Under the pieces are notes generated by a model. The model worked only from the letters and a program-made list of their open reading frames with translations. It made no database searches and was not told the DNA's origin. A program made the position numbers and the translations under genes. Of a stretch of DNA of 64,000 nt, positions 61,992-64,000 are shown in pieces. Origin of the DNA: a bacterium. GTDB taxonomy: Bacteria > Myxococcota_A > Polyangia > Nannocystales > Nannocystaceae. Numbering within the stretch: position 1 is the stretch's first letter; each line of letters opens with the position of its first letter. The stretch is from positions 62,001-126,000 of the forward strand of contig JANSYI010000019.1 in NCBI GenBank assembly GCA_024742475.1, read 5' to 3'.

Positions 61992-64000
61992 ATGAAACAC
62001 GCACCCCTTCCTCGTACGTTGACCTTCGTCCTGCTCGGGTTGGCCTCCATGGGGGCGTGCTCTACCTCCGGCCAATCCGGGTCGAACGACGACCTCGGCT
62101 TTCCCGTCGACGACGCGGCGTCGGGCAAGGAGGACGCGTTCGGTCGGTCGCTCGTCGGCCCGCCCAACGCCTACCCCACCGACCCGCGCGCGCTGCAGGA
62201 CGACTTCGAGAACGAGCTGCGGACCAACTTCCGCGCGCGTCGTGAGTTTGGCTGGCAGGTGATGCTCAAGGCGCTCGAGCCCGTGCCGCTGCTCGGGCTC
62301 GCCGACCAGCTCGAAGCCCGCCCCGACTGCCCGCAAGGCGTCTCCGATCGCGACCTCGACAAGTGCTCGCGGCAGCGCGACCAGGGGTCGTGCGAGGCGT
62401 TCACGTCGGGCGACGTCGAGATCTGCGGTTGGGACGAGACGCTGGGCACGTGCGCCCCGGTCTGCGACAACCTCACCCTCGAGGACGGGACCGAGATCCC
62501 GACCGTGCCGCGGTTTCAGACCTGGTACGGCATCGAGGACGTCACCCACATCTTCAAAACGGCCTACGACCTGCTGGACGACGAGGACAAGCTCCTGCGA
62601 GCCCCGCTGGGCGACGACCTCATCGGGCAGGCGTTCGCCGACAACAACACCAAGAAGGACCGCCTCTCCAGCTGGCCGCTGCGACGCTACACCAAGGCGG
62701 TCGACGAGCTGTTCGGCTGCGACCTCGAGCGGTTCGAGGACGAGACCGACGAGGCGTTCGCGGATCGCTGCGCGTTCCAGCGCCAGAGCCAGTTCTCGGG
62801 TGCGGGCGCGGCCGGCGGGGGCATCGCGCGCATCATGTACACGCCGGCGATGGCCCGGCACATGGTGTCCAACTATGCCCAGGTGCTCGACTGCGCGGAC
62901 GACCGCCTCGGCGGCACGTGGTGCGACCCCGCGCAGGGCGACTGCACGCCGTTCTCCGAGGAGCCGGAGAACTTCTCGACCTGCTTCTCCTCCGAGTTTC
63001 CCGCCGATGCGGGCCATCCGTTCGAACAGCTGGGCCTGCCCGAGCTCGGCGGCACCGCGGTCGTCAAGCTCACCTGGAGCCGCGTGGGGTTCGGCTTCGA
63101 CCTGCCGGCCTACGACACCGACCCCGAGGCGCTCGAGCGCCGTATCGGCGAGGGCGCCAGCGCGCTGTGGAACCCCGAGGGCGATCGAGCGTTCGCGCCT
63201 CCGGAGGAAGCCCCGCGCTCCTCGGCCGATATCCCGTTTCCCACGCCCGACGACATCTACACGATCCAGACCCGCGGAGGCTCGCTGTATCGCCTCACGG
63301 GCATTCACGTCATGACCAAGGAGGCCCGCCACTGGGTCTGGGTGACGATGTGGTGGAGCGACCGGCCCGACGAGGACTTCGGCGCCGACCGGCCCGAGGC
63401 GTTCGCAGAACTCGACTCGGCGTGGTCGAACTACAAGATGTGCGTGACGGTCGACTACGCCGAAGAGGACTCCGACCCCGTGGGGCGCTACGACGACGTG
63501 CCGTCGCTTCAGGCGGCGCTGAACGCCTCGGGGCACGAGAGCGGCGCACCGACGTGGTGCAGCAACCCGTACATCGAGCACGGAGCCGGCAACGCGCGCA
63601 CCAACTGCATCGGCTGCCACCAGCACGCGGGCACCCGTTCCTTCCCCGACGGGTCCGAGTTCGACCTCGACGGTGTCATCGCGCAAGAGGATGGCGCGGT
63701 CACGGTCGCCAACCCGTTCCCCAACAACGGGCGGACGCGACGGCGTGACCTCTTCGCCACCGACTACTCCTGGGCGTTCAGCCGCATGGACGACCTGACC
63801 GAGTTGATCCGCCGCGAGGTCGAGTTCGAGAACGTGACCGACGGCCGCTACGGTCGGCTGCAGAACATCCTCGCGGGCGAGGGTGACGTCGAGGCGGGCG
63901 AGCTCATCTACCGCGCCGCGACGCAGTCGCAGACCTGCAGCGACTGCCACGGCGACCAGGGCGAGGGCGGGATCGGCCCGAACCTCGAGTCCCGCTTCGC
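61992..64000 (+). CDS. Lipoprotein with two CxxCH motifs, 3'-truncated by the window edge
   Basis: The frame runs open to the last base; 669 residues are visible. Signal peptide with lipobox MGAC, then DDAASGKEDAFGRS, a Cys-less relative of the cluster motif (G-K-x-D). Two heme motifs: CIGCH (C539) and CSDCH (C649). The second begins a normal class I cytochrome c domain (GELIYRAATQSQTCSDCHGD, then GEGGIGPNL), with the sixth ligand presumably beyond the edge. The first 500 residues are not recognised. It follows the triple-CxxCH gene after a terminator. Confidence 0.72.
   Translation, partial: MKHAPLPRTLTFVLLGLASMGACSTSGQSGSNDDLGFPVDDAASGKEDAFGRSLVGPPNAYPTDPRALQDDFENELRTNFRARREFGWQVMLKALEPVPLLGLADQLEARPDCPQGVSDRDLDKCSRQRDQGSCEAFTSGDVEICGWDETLGTCAPVCDNLTLEDGTEIPTVPRFQTWYGIEDVTHIFKTAYDLLDDEDKLLRAPLGDDLIGQAFADNNTKKDRLSSWPLRRYTKAVDELFGCDLERFEDETDEAFADRCAFQRQSQFSGAGAAGGGIARIMYTPAMARHMVSNYAQVLDCADDRLGGTWCDPAQGDCTPFSEEPENFSTCFSSEFPADAGHPFEQLGLPELGGTAVVKLTWSRVGFGFDLPAYDTDPEALERRIGEGASALWNPEGDRAFAPPEEAPRSSADIPFPTPDDIYTIQTRGGSLYRLTGIHVMTKEARHWVWVTMWWSDRPDEDFGADRPEAFAELDSAWSNYKMCVTVDYAEEDSDPVGRYDDVPSLQAALNASGHESGAPTWCSNPYIEHGAGNARTNCIGCHQHAGTRSFPDGSEFDLDGVIAQEDGAVTVANPFPNNGRTRRRDLFATDYSWAFSRMDDLTELIRREVEFENVTDGRYGRLQNILAGEGDVEAGELIYRAATQSQTCSDCHGDQGEGGIGPNLESRF

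Noticed and set aside
58328..62167. Very long open frame on the minus strand opposite the triple-CxxCH gene, and similar ones at 751-2367 and 27685-31128
   Set aside because: They are mirror frames caused by GC-rich codon use. Their translations are low-complexity D/V/R/A/G/L strings, while the opposite strand has clear protein families.

Overview
The window is high-GC bacterial chromosome with densely packed genes on both strands. The most likely source is a myxobacterium, possibly of the Nannocystaceae/Polyangia type. This is an inference from many Cys-rich lipoproteins, FG-GAP/ASPIC proteins, an AgmX/PglI-like protein, MYXO-CTERM-like tails, and the futalosine menaquinone route. No tRNA, rRNA, CRISPR array, transposase or phage gene was seen.

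Layout. 1-2.7 kb: a vWA protein (cut by the window edge) coupled to a TPR/HEAT protein. 2.7-12 kb: lspA, a dienoyl-CoA isomerase, envelope proteins (OmpA-type and AgmX-type lipoproteins), cystathionine beta-synthase, a small class III cyclase-like protein and a lipoprotein, ending in an odd repeat-rich gap at 11.9-12.3 kb. 12.3-19.9 kb: a tightly overlapped minus-strand menaquinone operon. It reads GbsR/MarR regulator, polyprenyl diphosphate synthase, MenG methyltransferase, UbiX-type flavin prenyltransferase, an MqnE-like stub without a radical-SAM site, MqnE, an MqnA-MqnC fusion and an MqnP/UbiA prenyltransferase. A UbiD-family decarboxylase at 24.4 kb probably completes the late steps; mqnB and mqnD are not in the window. 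20.0-23.6 kb: a zinc-ribbon/lipoprotein with C-terminal YGxPP repeats, a radical SAM/SPASM enzyme starting on the next base, and an HtrA-like protease. 26-34 kb: TPR lipoproteins, a YbaK deacylase, glnD, two MYXO-CTERM-like proteins and Cu/Zn superoxide dismutase. 34.5-38.6 kb: guaB-guaA-ruvB. 38.6-49.8 kb: tandem paralogous Cys-rich lipoproteins, a metzincin-type metalloprotease, a DUF255 thioredoxin-like lipoprotein and a CRTAC1/ASPIC protein.

49.8-64 kb is the most unusual part. Three paralogous single-CxxCH lipoproteins (family A) are interleaved with two paralogous Cys-rich lipoproteins without heme motifs (family B). Two larger multi-CxxCH lipoproteins follow; the last runs off the window. 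Nearly all of the A and B proteins share a short C-x-G-x-K-C-D motif soon after the lipidated cysteine. The gene order (divergent B/A pair, A-B-A operon) suggests that A and B products act together on the cell surface or in the periplasm.

A second window-wide signal is that about half of the genes that begin a transcription unit carry a TAnnnT box 5-7 bases before the start codon and no Shine-Dalgarno sequence. This is the expected layout of leaderless mRNAs. It was used to choose several starts.
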